The notes: generated by a model from the sequence alone, not told the origin. Positions 50,820-61,709 are shown, counted from the stretch's first letter. The stretch: DNA of 64,000 bases from Kozakia baliensis (GCF_001787335.1 NZ_CP014676.1:1-64000), one strand, 5' to 3'. A program made the numbers and translations.

Positions 50820-51632
50820 ATGAAAAAAGTAGCGGTGGAGCAGGCTTGCAAGAAGCTATTTGTCGATGACGCTCTTTATACAAAACTCGGGGCAGTGTTC
50901 CGCGAACGTCGTCAGTTTTTGAATCTAACAGTTGCGAAAGCAGTCAGGCTCACGGGAATCAAGATCTCGACATTAAAGAACGTCGAGAAGGGGGTTCCAT
51001 TTTCGGTAAGCTCTGTTCTTATGCTTCTCGACGCCTATGGTTTAGATGCGGAGCAGCTTCTGCCCCCTCATGGAGGACCGATCGAGCCTTTACCGGAACC
51101 AATTCCTGCAATCGCAGAGCAGAAAATGGTCCGCATAGCCGATGGTCTCACCGCTGCGGCTGAGCATTTGAAAAGCCTCGCGGTAATTCTCGAAAACATT
51201 TCGCTTGTCGCGGATGGGCAACCCGAGATCGCCGAGCCATTCATTCCCGGCGAGCGAAAGAACAATATCATCATCAATGACACGCTTGCTTCCACACAAG
51301 TGTTTGGTCGTCGCGTGCAGAGCTTGCGGATCGCTCGAGGCATTCCGATCCATCATCTGGGAGCCAACTCAACAATCGGCGAAGGGGCGATCATTTCGAT
51401 TGAGGCCGGTATCCGTAACCCGTCTCTGCTAACCGCCTACGAGATCGCGGAAGCTCTGAAGGTTGAGTGCGCCTTCCTTTTCTCAAACTCTCGGGAAGCT
51501 CACCTCAATCATCTGGCCCTCCAATTGCGGGCGGCCTCGTTGACGGCATCGCGACATCGCGAACAGATTGGTGATCTCTTTGTCGCTTGCGAGCATATCC
51601 ACGACGTCATTATGGGCACACGAGCGTCGTAA
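50820..51632 (+). CDS. XRE-family regulator with two HTH domains
   Basis: 270 residues. The first helix-turn-helix is at about 24-80 (VFRERRQFLNLTVAKAVRLTG). The second is at about 160-220 (QSLRIARGIPIHHLGANSTI, ISIEAGIRNPSLLTAYEIAE). Tandem XRE domains are unusual in a short regulator. It lies divergently 180 bp from the transfer operon and is a candidate for its control. No ligand-binding domain seen. Confidence 0.75.
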   Translation: MKKVAVEQACKKLFVDDALYTKLGAVFRERRQFLNLTVAKAVRLTGIKISTLKNVEKGVPFSVSSVLMLLDAYGLDAEQLLPPHGGPIEPLPEPIPAIAEQKMVRIADGLTAAAEHLKSLAVILENISLVADGQPEIAEPFIPGERKNNIIINDTLASTQVFGRRVQSLRIARGIPIHHLGANSTIGEGAIISIEAGIRNPSLLTAYEIAEALKVECAFLFSNSREAHLNHLALQLRAASLTASRHREQIGDLFVACEHIHDVIMGTRAS

Positions 51633-51860
51633 ACTGACGCTGCGTGCGTCTACTTTTCCGTGTTCCCAAGCCAATCATCACGAGAACTTTGATTGCCTTT
51701 TCTATCCATGGATAAGGCCGGTAGGCGCGCGTCATCAACGTTCTGGCGCAATGTGAGATACATTCCACTTGGAATGGATGCTTTACGTAGTTAATATTTC
51801 TGTTGACCTTTCTGAAAATAACCTACAGTGATTGGCTTCATCCTATTGAGGTGACGTCAG

Positions 51861-51946
51861 ATGATTTCTCATGACAGTGTCGTTATTGCTCACGGACAAC
51901 GTAATTGGATCCAGCATGTCGCCGATGCGTCGATGGTCAGGCGGCT
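51861..51946 (+). pseudogene. ORF start cut by IS21 insertion
   Basis: The ATG at 51861 is preceded by TTGAGGTGA and encodes about 29 protein-like residues (MISHDSVVIAHGQRNWIQHV) before the IS left end at 51947. No continuation is obvious on the far side. The rest of the 51633-51946 gap is empty of other genes. Confidence 0.35.
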
Positions 51947-52058
51947 TGTTGATTTTCACTGAGAACTGACCCGGGTAGGGCGGAAATTTTCATCGAGATT
52001 TGACCCATGCCTTCACACTCCCCGGCATCATCTGCTGGGGGTTTTTGGAGTGATTGAC

Positions 52059-53582
52059 ATGGAGCTTCTGAGTGTGATCCGCCGGTGGCATCGCCGGGAT
52101 CATCTTCCGATCCGCGAGATCGAACGCCGGACAGGACTGTCACGCAATACGATCCGGAAATATCTCCGGGCAGAGAGCATTGAACCGCGGTTCCAGGTCC
52201 CCGAACGTCCCAGCCGACTGGACCCGTTTGCTGACAAATTGAGAGGATGGCTGGTTCTGGAAGCCGCCCGATCCCGCAAGAACCGGCGCACGGCGCGACG
52301 GTTGTATGAAGACCTTGTGACGCTGGGTTATGATGGATCCTATGGACGGGTGGCTGCTTTCATCCGGCAGTGGAAACACGAACAGCACCAGGCACGCCAG
52401 ACAACGGGCCGGGGTGTTTTCGTGCCCCTGTGCTTCCAGCCCGGGGAAGCCTTCCAGTTTGACTGGGGCGAGGACTGGACGGTGATTGCCGGGCATCGCG
52501 TCAAGCTGCAGGTTGCCCACACCAAACTGTCCTTCAGCCGGGCCTTCATACTCAGGGCCTATCCCCTACAGACCCACGAGATGCTTTTTGATGCGCTTAC
52601 CGAGGCCTTCCGCGTGCTCGGTGGCGTGCCGCGGCGGGGTATTTTTGATAACATGAAGACGGCCGTGGACCGGATTGGCTCTGGCAAGGCACGTCAGGTC
52701 AACCTGCGCTTCATGGCCCTGGCCAGCCATTATCTGTTCGAGACAACCTTCTGCAATCCGGCAGCGGGATGGGAGAAAGGGCAGATCGAGAAGACCGTGC
52801 AGGATGCCCGACGCCATATCTGGCAGGATCTGCCTGCCTTTCCTGATCTGGGGGCACTGAATGCCTGGCTGGAAGCCCGCTGCCTGGACTGCTGGGAACG
52901 GCTGCAGCATATCGAACTGGCCCGGAGCATCGCCGAGGTCCATGCCAGCGAGCGTCCTCACCTCATGGTGCCGGGGCGTCCCTTTGACGGGTTTGTCGAA
53001 CAGACCAAACGCGTCTCACCAACCTGCCTGATCCAGTTCGAAGGCAATCGCTACAGCGTGCCGGCCTCCTTTGCCAATCGTCCGGTCAGCCTGCGGGTTT
53101 ATCCTGACAAGCTGCGCATTATCGCCGAAGGGCGGGTTCTGTGCGTGCATGACCGGATCATCACGCGTTCGCATGGTGTGCCAGGCCGCACGGTGTATGA
53201 CTGGCGGCATTATCTGGCGGTCATCCAGCGCAAACCGGGCGCCCTGCGCAATGGCGCGCCGTTTACCGAATTGCCAGCTGCCTTCCGGACCCTGCAGGAT
53301 CAACTGCTCAGGCGGCCTGGAGGCGACCGGGAAATGGCTGAAATCCTGGCCCTGGTGCTGCAGCATGATGAGCAGGCCGTCCTCTGCGCGGTTGAACTGG
53401 CTCTTGAAGATGGCGTGGCGACCAAGACCCATGTTCTCAATACGCTTCATCGCCTGATCGATGCCAAGAGAACCGTGGTTCCCCGGCTCGATGCCCCACA
53501 GGCCCTGGTGCTCGAACATGAACCGTGCGCCGATACAGGGCGGTATGACATCCTGCGAAGGGACAGCCGCCATGCGTCATGA
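52059..53582 (+). CDS. istA: IS21 transposase IstA
   Basis: 507 residues. The N-terminal helix-turn-helix is [20 protein letters not shown] near residue 14. The DDE catalytic core has FQFDWGEDW near residue 132, [10 protein letters not shown] near 195 and [10 protein letters not shown] near 236. IstA cuts and joins the IS ends. It overlaps istB by 11 bases, as is normal for the family. The ATG at 52059 is preferred over the GTG at 52050. Confidence 0.95.
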   Translation: MELLSVIRRWHRRDHLPIREIERRTGLSRNTIRKYLRAESIEPRFQVPERPSRLDPFADKLRGWLVLEAARSRKNRRTARRLYEDLVTLGYDGSYGRVAAFIRQWKHEQHQARQTTGRGVFVPLCFQPGEAFQFDWGEDWTVIAGHRVKLQVAHTKLSFSRAFILRAYPLQTHEMLFDALTEAFRVLGGVPRRGIFDNMKTAVDRIGSGKARQVNLRFMALASHYLFETTFCNPAAGWEKGQIEKTVQDARRHIWQDLPAFPDLGALNAWLEARCLDCWERLQHIELARSIAEVHASERPHLMVPGRPFDGFVEQTKRVSPTCLIQFEGNRYSVPASFANRPVSLRVYPDKLRIIAEGRVLCVHDRIITRSHGVPGRTVYDWRHYLAVIQRKPGALRNGAPFTELPAAFRTLQDQLLRRPGGDREMAEILALVLQHDEQAVLCAVELALEDGVATKTHVLNTLHRLIDAKRTVVPRLDAPQALVLEHEPCADTGRYDILRRDSRHAS

Positions 53583-54351
53583 TCCTGCCGCTGCTTCACT
53601 TGTCGTCATGCTCCGTGGATTGCGGATGTATGGCATGTCCCAGGCCACGGCTGACCTCATCGAGCAGGGCGCACCTGCCTTCGAGGCGGCCATCCCCATC
53701 CTCTCACAACTCCTGAAGGCGGAACTGGCCGAACGCGAAGTGCGCTCCATCGCCTACCAGACAAAGACCGCCCGGTTCCCTGCCTACAAGGACCTGTCCG
53801 GGTTCTCCTTTGCCAATACGCAGGTCAACGAGCCCATGGTCCGCCAGCTCCATAGCGGGGACTTCATCGAGCGTGCTGAAAATGTCGTGCTGATCGGTGG
53901 TCCGGGAACCGGAAAAACCCACCTGGCGACCGCGCTGGCCATCCAGGCGATCACCCATCACCGCAAGAAGGCGCGCTTCTGGTCAACGGTCGACCTGGTC
54001 AATGCGCTCGAACAGGAAAAGACCGCCAACCGGGCCGGGCAGATTGCCGACAGGCTGCTCCGCCTGGATCTCGTGATCCTTGATGAACTCGGTTATCTCC
54101 CCTTCAGTGCATCTGGGGGCGCCCTGCTGTTCCATCTGCTCAGCCGCCTCTACGAGCGCACCAGTGTCATCATCACAACCAATCTGAGCTTCAGTGAATG
54201 GGGAGACGTCTTTGGTGACCCGAAGATGACAACGGCGCTCCTCGATCGGCTGACCCATCACTGTCATATCCTCGAGACAGGAAATGACAGCTACAGGTTC
54301 CGCGCCAGCACCGCCGCGTCAAAAAACAGAAAGGACAGATCCTCTTCTTGA
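53572..54351 (+). CDS. istB: IS21 helper ATPase IstB
   Basis: 259 residues, the usual length. Walker [20 protein letters not shown] lies near residue 105, Walker [14 protein letters not shown] near 163 and a sensor region [14 protein letters not shown] near 200. IstB is a DnaA-like AAA+ ATPase that selects target DNA and activates IstA. Confidence 0.95.
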   Translation: MRHDPAAASLVVMLRGLRMYGMSQATADLIEQGAPAFEAAIPILSQLLKAELAEREVRSIAYQTKTARFPAYKDLSGFSFANTQVNEPMVRQLHSGDFIERAENVVLIGGPGTGKTHLATALAIQAITHHRKKARFWSTVDLVNALEQEKTANRAGQIADRLLRLDLVILDELGYLPFSASGGALLFHLLSRLYERTSVIITTNLSFSEWGDVFGDPKMTTALLDRLTHHCHILETGNDSYRFRASTAASKNRKDRSSS

Positions 54352-54591
54352 CCGCCCGCCCGACTATGCCTGAAATAGCATCTGGCTGGGTCAATTCCTG
54401 ATGAAAAACCCGGGTCAGTTCTCAGTGAAAATCAACATAATCGACAATGACCGACGCCAGATAGCGTCTTATGCAACGATACATTGATCCCGCTGCGTCT
54501 GGCGCTTGCTTCGGGTCCGCCCCTATCTTCGGTTGAAGCGACAACAGGCATGTTCCGTCGTGACGGAGAGCCTGCGGAAAGGAGCCATCCC

Positions 54592-55572
54592 ATGAAGCTG
54601 ATCGGCATCGAAGAGCATTTCCTGACGCCCGAAGTGAAAGACGCCTGGTCCGCCATCGGCCTTGACGCCGCTGACCCGAGCGTCGCGTTCCATGGCGGGC
54701 CGCTTGAGAAGCGGCTGGCCGATCTCGCCGAAGAGCGGCTGGCCCTCATGGACGAAACAGGGTTGGACGTGCAGGTCCTGTCGCTCACCACACCGTCATT
54801 GCACGACCTCGGACCCGACAGCGTCGATCTGGCGCGCCGCGCAAACGATGCTGTGGCGGAGGCAATCGCCCGCCATCCGGATCGCTTTCAGGCGCTGGCG
54901 ACGCTGCCCGTGGCAATGCCCGACGAAGCGGCCCTCGAACTTGAACGCTGCGTCAAGACACTCGGCTTCAAGGGAACGATGCTGTGCGGGCGTGTGGGCC
55001 ATCGCAACCTGGACCACGCCGATCTGCTCCCGATCTCCCAGAGTGCCGCGGTGTTGAAGGCGCCAATCCTGCTTCACCCCAGAGCACCGGAGAAGGCCGT
55101 CCGGGATGCCTATTATTCCGGGTTCAGCCCGCAGGTGGACGCCGCGTTTTCCTGTTTCGGCCTCGGCTGGCATTATGACGCCGGCATCCAGTTCCTGCGT
55201 CTCGTGCTGGCGGGCCATTTCGATCGTTTCCCGGATCTACAGGTTATTCTGGGCCACTGGGGCGAGCTGGTCCTGTTCTACGCCGAGCGTATCGCCAACA
55301 TGGATCGCGTTTCCGGACTGGCTCATCCCATGGCGACGTATTTCCGGCGCAACCTGTCTGTCACGGCGAGCGGCATCTACCTGCCGCATTATCTGGAACA
55401 GGCGGCACGAATCGTCGGCTATGACCGGCTGCTGTTCTCCACCGACTATCCGTATCAATACCGCCCCGGCCGCGACGCACGACACTTCCTCGAAAACTGC
55501 GGTCTGGACGAGGCCGCGACGCAGGGCTTCGCACACGGAAACTGGGAGCGGCTCACAGAACAGCTGCCGTAA
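54592..55572 (+). CDS. amidohydrolase 2 family decarboxylase-like enzyme
   Basis: 326 residues of the ACMSD/gamma-resorcylate decarboxylase family (a TIM-barrel zinc enzyme). The metal ligands are visible as E-x-H in GIEEHF at residues 7-9, the His in PILLHPRAP near 164 and the Asp in LLFSTDYPYQY near 287. Such enzymes decarboxylate aromatic or heterocyclic acids; the substrate is unknown. AAAGGAG precedes the ATG at 54592. It stands just outside the IS21 right end. Confidence 0.85.
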   Translation: MKLIGIEEHFLTPEVKDAWSAIGLDAADPSVAFHGGPLEKRLADLAEERLALMDETGLDVQVLSLTTPSLHDLGPDSVDLARRANDAVAEAIARHPDRFQALATLPVAMPDEAALELERCVKTLGFKGTMLCGRVGHRNLDHADLLPISQSAAVLKAPILLHPRAPEKAVRDAYYSGFSPQVDAAFSCFGLGWHYDAGIQFLRLVLAGHFDRFPDLQVILGHWGELVLFYAERIANMDRVSGLAHPMATYFRRNLSVTASGIYLPHYLEQAARIVGYDRLLFSTDYPYQYRPGRDARHFLENCGLDEAATQGFAHGNWERLTEQLP

Positions 55573-55675
55573 GCGCTCTAGATAATCGAAACGTCTGCCA
55601 TGGCAGCAGTCGCCTCATATCGGACTAAACAGGACAATCACGAATGTTTCGAAAGCCGACATCACTATATAGATT

Positions 55676-56602
55676 TCATTTCTTGGTAGCGTGACGATCA
55701 TCTCGGAGATTTGCGGCCAGATAATCGACAAAGACACGAACTCTTTGCGGCATATAACGATTTGGCCCCATGAAGACGGCATGCACAGTCTGTGGCTCTC
55801 GCGCGGCAAATCTCTTGAGAACAGGGACAAGCTTTCCCGCAGCGAGGTCTTCCTGAACCTGGAACAGTGAAAGCTGTGCGATCCCAGTGCCTGCGAGCGT
55901 CAGACGGCGCATGCTTTCTCCATCTCCCAAAAGAATATTACCTTTTGGAGCGAAGGTTCGTGGCTGTCCGGTTTCATCGCGAAACTTCCATTCCGGCGTT
56001 TGTCGTCGGAAAGCGAACGTCAGACAATTATGCTCTTCCAGTTCATTGACCGTTTCAGGAGTGCCATGGCTTTCCAGATATGACGGGGCCGCTACCGTAA
56101 CAAAATACGTTTCCATAATCTTGCGCTGCAGAAGTCCCGAATCCCGCATCGGACCGATGCGAATGGCGACATCGGCATGATGCTCGACAAGATCCACAAC
56201 CTGATCGGTGAGATCTACAGAAAGCCGGATTCCCGGATAGCAGGCCAGGAATCCGGGCAAAAGATCAAGCACGCATTGAAGGCCGAAGGGTAGGTTCATG
56301 TTGACCCGAACGTCTCCCGTCGGTCGGGGCATTTCGTGCAAAAGACCATCTTCCAGCGCCGTCATCTGCTCCAGAATACACCGACTCTCGCGATGGAAGC
56401 GCTCCCCTTCTGCCGTCAGCTCAATGGATCTGGTTGATCGGTTAACAAGCCGCGTGCCCAGTCTTGCCTCCAGACGCGACGTCAATTTGCTGACGGCAGA
56501 CGGTGACATGTCGAGCCGGCGTGCTGCTTCGGAAAATGAGCCGGCCTCCACAATGGCCACGAACACTTCCATCTCATGAAGCCGGTTAACGTCCCTCAAC
56601 AT
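55676..56602 (-). CDS. LysR-family transcriptional regulator
   Basis: 308 residues. The N-terminal winged helix-turn-helix is MEVFVAIVEAGSFSEAARRL with SPSAVSKLTSRLEARLG. The C-terminal sugar-binding-like fold includes VDLTDQVVDLVEHHADVAIR. It is divergent from the NAD-dependent epimerase-like gene, with a 108-bp shared promoter gap, and probably regulates it. Confidence 0.9.
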   Translation of the reverse strand: MLRDVNRLHEMEVFVAIVEAGSFSEAARRLDMSPSAVSKLTSRLEARLGTRLVNRSTRSIELTAEGERFHRESRCILEQMTALEDGLLHEMPRPTGDVRVNMNLPFGLQCVLDLLPGFLACYPGIRLSVDLTDQVVDLVEHHADVAIRIGPMRDSGLLQRKIMETYFVTVAAPSYLESHGTPETVNELEEHNCLTFAFRRQTPEWKFRDETGQPRTFAPKGNILLGDGESMRRLTLAGTGIAQLSLFQVQEDLAAGKLVPVLKRFAAREPQTVHAVFMGPNRYMPQRVRVFVDYLAANLRDDRHATKK

Positions 56603-56710
56603 ATCTGTGCCTTGAATTCATAGCGACTGTGAACTCATATTGCCTAGTTCATTCGTCTTCCAAGGAGCAAGGTTTACGAAGCTATCCATACTCATCGGGG
56701 ACAATGAACC

Positions 56711-57616
56711 ATGAAAATCTTTCTTACAGGTGCGACCGGCTACATTGGCGGTTCCGTTGCCCGCTATCTGACCGACTTCGGCCATGAAGTCCGTGGTCTC
56801 GTGCGTCAGTCCGACAAGGCACAGGCTCTTCAGGAGATTGGTATTTCGCCGGTTCAAGGGTCGCTGGATGATGCAGCTCTTCTGGCGGAAGAGGCCAAAG
56901 CGGCAGACGCCGTCATTCACGCGGCAGACTCTGATCATCTCGCATCTGTTCAGACCTTCCTCGAAGCCCTCAAAGGCAGCGGCAAGGCCTTCATCCACAC
57001 CTCTGGATCGAGCGTCGTCGGTGATGATGCGCGGGGGGCTTATGAGCGGCCGGATATCTTCGCGGACGATACCCCTTTCGTTCCGATGGACATCCGTCAG
57101 GATCGTGTTGAAATCAATGAAATCGTCCGGATTGCCGGCGTGCGCGACGGGATCCGAAGCATCGTTTTCTGCCCCACAATGATCTATGGGGAATCTCTTG
57201 GACTGCCGGCAAAGAGTGATCAGCTTCCAAAGCTCTATGCACAGTCGCGGAAAGTCGGTGCCGGCGCTTATATCGGAACAGGGCTGAACCGCTGGTCGAA
57301 CGTCCACATTCGCGATCTTGCAGAGCTTTATCGTCTGGCGCTCGAAAAGGCGCCCTCAGCGTCTTACTTCTATGCTGAGAACGGTGAAGCGTCCTTTATC
57401 GAGATCGCGACCGCCATCAGCAAGGCGCTTGGCTTTGAGGGAAAGACCCAGAGCTGGCCAGCAGATGACGCCATCGCTGAGCTGGGCGACTGGGCCCGTT
57501 TTGCCATTGGCTCCAACAGCCGGGTGCGGGCCGTCAATGCACGGCAACTGCTCGGATGCGCACCGCAACACACTTCCATCCAGAAATGGATCGAAACAAC
57601 AGACGTAGTCTGGTGA
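56711..57616 (+). CDS. NAD(P)-dependent epimerase/dehydratase-like reductase
   Basis: 301 residues, atypical/extended SDR type. The nucleotide-binding motif FLTGATGYIGGSVARYL is at residue 4. ADAVIHAADSDHL lies near 70 and an active-site-like YERPDIF near 115. The classical YxxxK is not obvious. Substrate unknown. Divergent from the LysR gene and likely controlled by it. Confidence 0.85.
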   Translation: MKIFLTGATGYIGGSVARYLTDFGHEVRGLVRQSDKAQALQEIGISPVQGSLDDAALLAEEAKAADAVIHAADSDHLASVQTFLEALKGSGKAFIHTSGSSVVGDDARGAYERPDIFADDTPFVPMDIRQDRVEINEIVRIAGVRDGIRSIVFCPTMIYGESLGLPAKSDQLPKLYAQSRKVGAGAYIGTGLNRWSNVHIRDLAELYRLALEKAPSASYFYAENGEASFIEIATAISKALGFEGKTQSWPADDAIAELGDWARFAIGSNSRVRAVNARQLLGCAPQHTSIQKWIETTDVVW

Positions 57617-57843
57617 ACGCAGGTTGATCAGGTCCGCTGTCTTCCCTGAACAGGTGAACAGCGGACATTCCGCAACTGTCTGTCGGCTCAGCAGAAACAG
57701 AGCAGACAGGCGGTAGTCGCCTTCTTTTCGGACATCGAACGTCTAGATGAGCATTCTCGGAAGCGGACATAGATGACAAGACGTTTAAGAAGCGGCATCT
57801 GGAGCCGATGCTCCTCACAGGACGTCACATATCGGATCGACCT

Positions 57844-58752
57844 ATGATCATCAGAAACTTCGAATATCTTCTCGCGCTTGCGGCGGAAGGTCATTTCGGC
57901 AGGGCGGCGGAGAGTTGCCACGTGTCACAGCCCACCCTTTCGGCAGGAATCAGGCAGCTCGAGGAGGACCTCGATGTCGAGATCGTTCGGCATGGACGCC
58001 GCTATGATGGCCTTACGAAAGAAGGCGAGGCGGTTTTGGACTGGGCGAAACGCATGCAGCGTGATTGCAATGCGCTTGAAAATGAACTGGCCGCCCGCAA
58101 ACGCGGCGTGGAGGGCGATTTTCGATTCGGGGCGGCCACTGGTGCATCGGGCGTGGCACCCGTCCTGAGCCGACGATTGGCCGAGCGCATGCCGCAGTTA
58201 CGACAGACGGTCTCCATTCACGATCCTCAAGTGATACTGGAAGCGCTCCGTGCCCGCGAAATCGATATCAGCCTGACCTATCTGGATGATGCGACAGGTG
58301 AATTCGACGGCCATCTTCTTTATCAGGAAAGACTGTTTCTGTTTCGGTCGACGCGAGAGCCGCAGCCGGCCAAGATCGCGTGGGAGAACATCGGCGATCT
58401 TTCACTCTGCATCTTGCCAGAGGCGCTGCAAGGCGCGGCTCGATCCCGCCTCATTCAAAATGCGAACCCCGCCATCACGACCAACGCAGTCGAGGTTCTT
58501 GCTGCTCACGTTGCGACAGGTAATTTTGCAGCGATTCTACCCCAGTCATACGCCTGCTATCTCGCGCATATCCCCGATCTGCGCGCTACCGCGCTCGCTG
58601 GTCCCGACACGCAGATACGCATCGGGTTCGTGACTTTGACCGGCGGTCTCAGGACCGACCCCGGACTCAACCTTTTTGAAACCACACATGAGCCAGCATT
58701 CGAGCGGGTCGTTGAAAACGTATTATTTGCTCATCGGGAATTTTGTAAGTAG
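57844..58752 (+). CDS. LysR-family transcriptional regulator (CysB/OxyR-like)
   Basis: 302 residues. The HTH start MIIRNFEYLLALAAEGHFGR with SQPTLSAGIRQLEEDL is clear, followed by a ligand-binding domain (LDDATGEFDGHLLYQERLFLF). It lies 222 bp upstream of the formaldehyde dehydrogenase gene on the same strand and may regulate it. Confidence 0.9.
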   Translation: MIIRNFEYLLALAAEGHFGRAAESCHVSQPTLSAGIRQLEEDLDVEIVRHGRRYDGLTKEGEAVLDWAKRMQRDCNALENELAARKRGVEGDFRFGAATGASGVAPVLSRRLAERMPQLRQTVSIHDPQVILEALRAREIDISLTYLDDATGEFDGHLLYQERLFLFRSTREPQPAKIAWENIGDLSLCILPEALQGAARSRLIQNANPAITTNAVEVLAAHVATGNFAAILPQSYACYLAHIPDLRATALAGPDTQIRIGFVTLTGGLRTDPGLNLFETTHEPAFERVVENVLFAHREFCK

Positions 58753-58974
58753 AAACCAATAATGTTATATTGTATCATACAATCTTTCTATCATTAGATC
58801 AGAAAATTCGTTTTGAAATATACTTCGCGCTGTGGCGTTTTTCTCTGGGATCATTTCTGACGCCGGGTATCGAAACTCTGAGGCTCGTGCCTTCACTGTT
58901 CCTGATCCCGGCGCCTCGTGATGATTGATATCTGGTTGGTGCCAATCTTGGCGCTGACCCACAGGAGCCAGGGC

Positions 58975-60189
58975 ATGTCTTATTCCGGCAATAGAATCGT
59001 CACATTCGAAAAGCCCATGGAAATGAGGGTCAATACCTTCAAGTTCCCCGAACTCGTCACGCCTCAAGGCAAGAAGGCGCCTCATGGCGTCATCCTCAAG
59101 ATTGTCACCACCAATATTTGCGGAAGCGACCTTCATATCTACCGTGGGACGTTTGAGGTTCCGCAGGGGATGACGGTAGGGCACGAGATGACCGGCGAAG
59201 TCATTGAGGTCGGTTCAGATGTCGAATTCATCAAAAAGGGTGACATTGTCTCGGTCCCTTTCAATGTCGGTTGCGGGCGGTGTCATAACTGCAAGCACAT
59301 GCGGACCGATGTTTGCGAGAACACGAACCCCGACGCGGACTGCGGCGCGTATGGCTTCAATCTCGGTGGGTGGATCGGCGGCCAGGGCGAATACCTGTTC
59401 GTTCCATATGCCGATTTCAACCTGCTGCGCTTTCCAGACAAGGATGCCGCTCTTGATTTGATCGGCGACCTGACACTCCTGTCGGACGTCTTGCCAACCG
59501 CATTCCATGGCTTTGCCGCGCCGAGCTGGCCGGCGGCACCCGCTTATGTCGTGGGTGAGAGTGTGCTGATTTTCGGGGCAGGTCCGGTTGGTCGCGCCGG
59601 GGCGGCCTGCGCGAAGCTCCTGGGCGCCGGGGTCATCATCGTGGCCGATTTCATTCAGGAAAGGCTCGATCTTCTTAAGCCTCATGGAATCGAGACGATC
59701 AATCTATCGGACGGCACGCCGATCGAGGACCATTTGATGAAAATCGTGGGCGTCCCGCAGGTGGATCGCGTCATCGACTATGTTGGTCTCGACAGCCGTG
59801 GGTTTGGGGCGGACTCCGACAAGATCGTGGAGAACGCTGTCTCAAATGCGCTTCTGAAATATGTGCGCTTCGGGGGCGTTACGAGCACGGTCGGCATCTA
59901 CTGTCCGAACCCCATGTCCATGGACAGCAAAAACAAGCAGGGCATCATGGACCTCGACTGGGCGGCGAGCTGGATCAAGTCGCCGCGGCTTTCCGCCGGA
60001 CAGTCACCGACCGCGAACTATAATGAAGCCCTCATGCGCGCCATCCTGAACGGACGCATGCCGTACCTCTCGTCGATGATGAACGTGAAGTTCATCAAGC
60101 TTGAGGATGCACCGGAAGCCTACAGGGAGTTCGACGCCGGATCATCGTTCAAATACGTGATTGATCCCCATGGGATGGTTCCGGCCTGA
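58975..60189 (+). CDS. fdhA: glutathione-independent formaldehyde dehydrogenase
   Basis: 404 residues of the zinc alcohol dehydrogenase superfamily. The closest match is the glutathione-independent formaldehyde dehydrogenase of pseudomonads. The catalytic zinc ligands appear as NICGSDLH and VGHEMTGEV. The structural zinc site is GCGRCHNCKHMRTDVCENTN. The NAD fold is VLIFGAGPVGRAGA. It oxidises formaldehyde to formate with a tightly bound NAD. The ATG at 58975 begins the conserved MSYSGNRIVTFEKP; the frame extends to 58918. Confidence 0.9.
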   Translation: MSYSGNRIVTFEKPMEMRVNTFKFPELVTPQGKKAPHGVILKIVTTNICGSDLHIYRGTFEVPQGMTVGHEMTGEVIEVGSDVEFIKKGDIVSVPFNVGCGRCHNCKHMRTDVCENTNPDADCGAYGFNLGGWIGGQGEYLFVPYADFNLLRFPDKDAALDLIGDLTLLSDVLPTAFHGFAAPSWPAAPAYVVGESVLIFGAGPVGRAGAACAKLLGAGVIIVADFIQERLDLLKPHGIETINLSDGTPIEDHLMKIVGVPQVDRVIDYVGLDSRGFGADSDKIVENAVSNALLKYVRFGGVTSTVGIYCPNPMSMDSKNKQGIMDLDWAASWIKSPRLSAGQSPTANYNEALMRAILNGRMPYLSSMMNVKFIKLEDAPEAYREFDAGSSFKYVIDPHGMVPA

Positions 60190-60191
60190 TC

Positions 60192-60244
60192 TCAGCGCAA
60201 GGCTGCGTGCCAGACACTCCATCAGACACGCAGCCTTGCGCTGA
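60192..60244 (+). terminator. strong hairpin after fdhA
   Basis: Perfect 18-bp arms (60192-60209 and 60227-60244, TCAGCGCAAGGCTGCGTG and its complement) two bases after the stop. No T run follows, but position and strength suit transcription termination or mRNA protection. Confidence 0.65.
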
Positions 60245-60390
60245 AGAATCCCGGAGCCTGACGCTCAAGAGTCTGCGGAATGGCCTGATGGCAAAAGTCT
60301 ACGATTGGCGCGGTTATACGTAGATAAGGCGTGGCCGGATCACGGCAACCATTTGGTCGGATCATGCGCTAACGTTATTAACGGCTAACG

Positions 60391-61709
60391 ATGATAGCAA
60401 CTTACTGGAGAGACCGACCTTTGCTGGAGAATGGCGAGGCGCCGGATAGTGCGCCCAAAGTGTATGGCTGGCCAGCCGACCGTCAAAGGGCGGCTGCCCT
60501 CAACGAAATCCATGCCCGCCCCTTTCCCGCGATCCAGGCACCTCGGGCTCTCATCCAGCTCGTTTTCGTGAATGGCGACGACACGCAGGGTAACGCCGGT
60601 CCGCGTGTCCCATATCATGGTGCGAGTTGGGACCAGGGTGACTTGCGTTGTGAAAAGCACAGCGAGTTCTCGACCTATCTCTGGAACGCATCACTCGACG
60701 GATCTGACGATGCGCCATCTGGGCGGGATCCCTTTCGTGAGGGATTTACGCCACCGGGGCCGGTTCTCAGCGGTAGTCGCCTCGATATCTTTACGTACTC
60801 CGACGAGACAGCCGCTCTCGTCGATCGATTTGATGCGTCCACGCGCTGCCATTCGAGCGTTGAGCACGGACTCGCCGAAATCGTGACGGATTTCTGTCAG
60901 GATGAGAATGGACTGACCCGCATGATGATCCTCGATCGAGGGCTGACGCCTGAGCGCCTGAGCGCCTCGGCGCACTTGCACAGCGCCTTCTCGAGATCGA
61001 GACCTATCGCACGCTGGCGCTTCTCAACGTGCCTGTCCTGCAGGAAGCCGTGCCGCTTCTGCAACGGATTGAGACCCGACTCGCCGCCATCACCGGGCGT
61101 ATACGTGGAGGCGTGCGTGAGCACAGCGAGGCGCTTATGACTGAGCTTGCCGATCTCTCGGCGGAGCTCGAAGCCAATGCGACCGCCACACTCTTTCGTC
61201 TCGGAGCCAGCCGTGGCTATTATGCGATCCTTGATGATCGGTTGACGTCGTTGGACGAGACCGTCATTGACGGATGCTATCGCTGGCGAAACTTCCTGCG
61301 CCGCCGGATCGCGCCCGCGATGCAGACCTGCGGCTCGGTCGAAGAGCGTCAGGCAGCGTTGTCGGACAAGCTGGCTCGGGCAATGGCCCTTCTGCGATCC
61401 TGGATCGACGTGCAACTTGAGCGTCAGAACGGCGCGCTGCTCGCGTCCATGAACAATCGCGCCCGGCAGCAACTTCATCTCCAACACACGGTCGAGGGGC
61501 TCTCGGTTGCGGCCATTTCCTATTACGTCGTCAGTCTGCTGGCCCATGTGATCGATGGGTTGCCGGGTTTCGAGACCATTATGCCGTCAGGCCTTGCGGT
61601 TGCAATCTTGACGCCCGTCGTGGCGCTGGGCGTCTGGTTGACCGTTCGTCGGATACGTAATGCCCATGGCGACCCTGAAGCGCATGACCCTGTGGGAGAT
61701 GCAGCATGA
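60391..61709 (+). pseudogene. DUF3422 membrane protein gene, frameshifted
   Basis: Two frames together give a DUF3422 protein of about 440 residues. The first part (60391 to about 60980) has GWPADRQRAAALNEIHARPF and a cytoplasmic domain. The second (to 61709) has QRLLEIETYRTLALLNVPVL, a helical region and two membrane helices (ISYYVVSLLAHVIDGL, LAVAILTPVVALGVWL). A CA dinucleotide doubled at 60979-60982 shifts the frame; removing one CA restores AHL-QRLLEI. Function of the family is unknown. Confidence 0.85.

Larger units (their letters stand above)
51947..54437 (+). mobile_element. IS21-family insertion sequence, complete
   Basis: 2491 bp bounded by perfect 30-bp inverted repeats (51947-51976 and 54408-54437) that begin TGTTGATT. 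A second internal repeat near each end (around 51990-52011 and 54388-54403, GATTTGACCCA-like) matches the multiple transposase sites of IS21. It carries istA and istB intact. The flanks (GGCGGCT on the left, TAATCGA on the right) show no target duplication. Confidence 0.9.

Noticed and set aside
60362-60371. TCATGCGCTA as another copy of the GTCGCATGAT box
   Set aside because: Too many mismatches (GCGCATGA only) and it points towards the fdhA 3' end, not a start codon.
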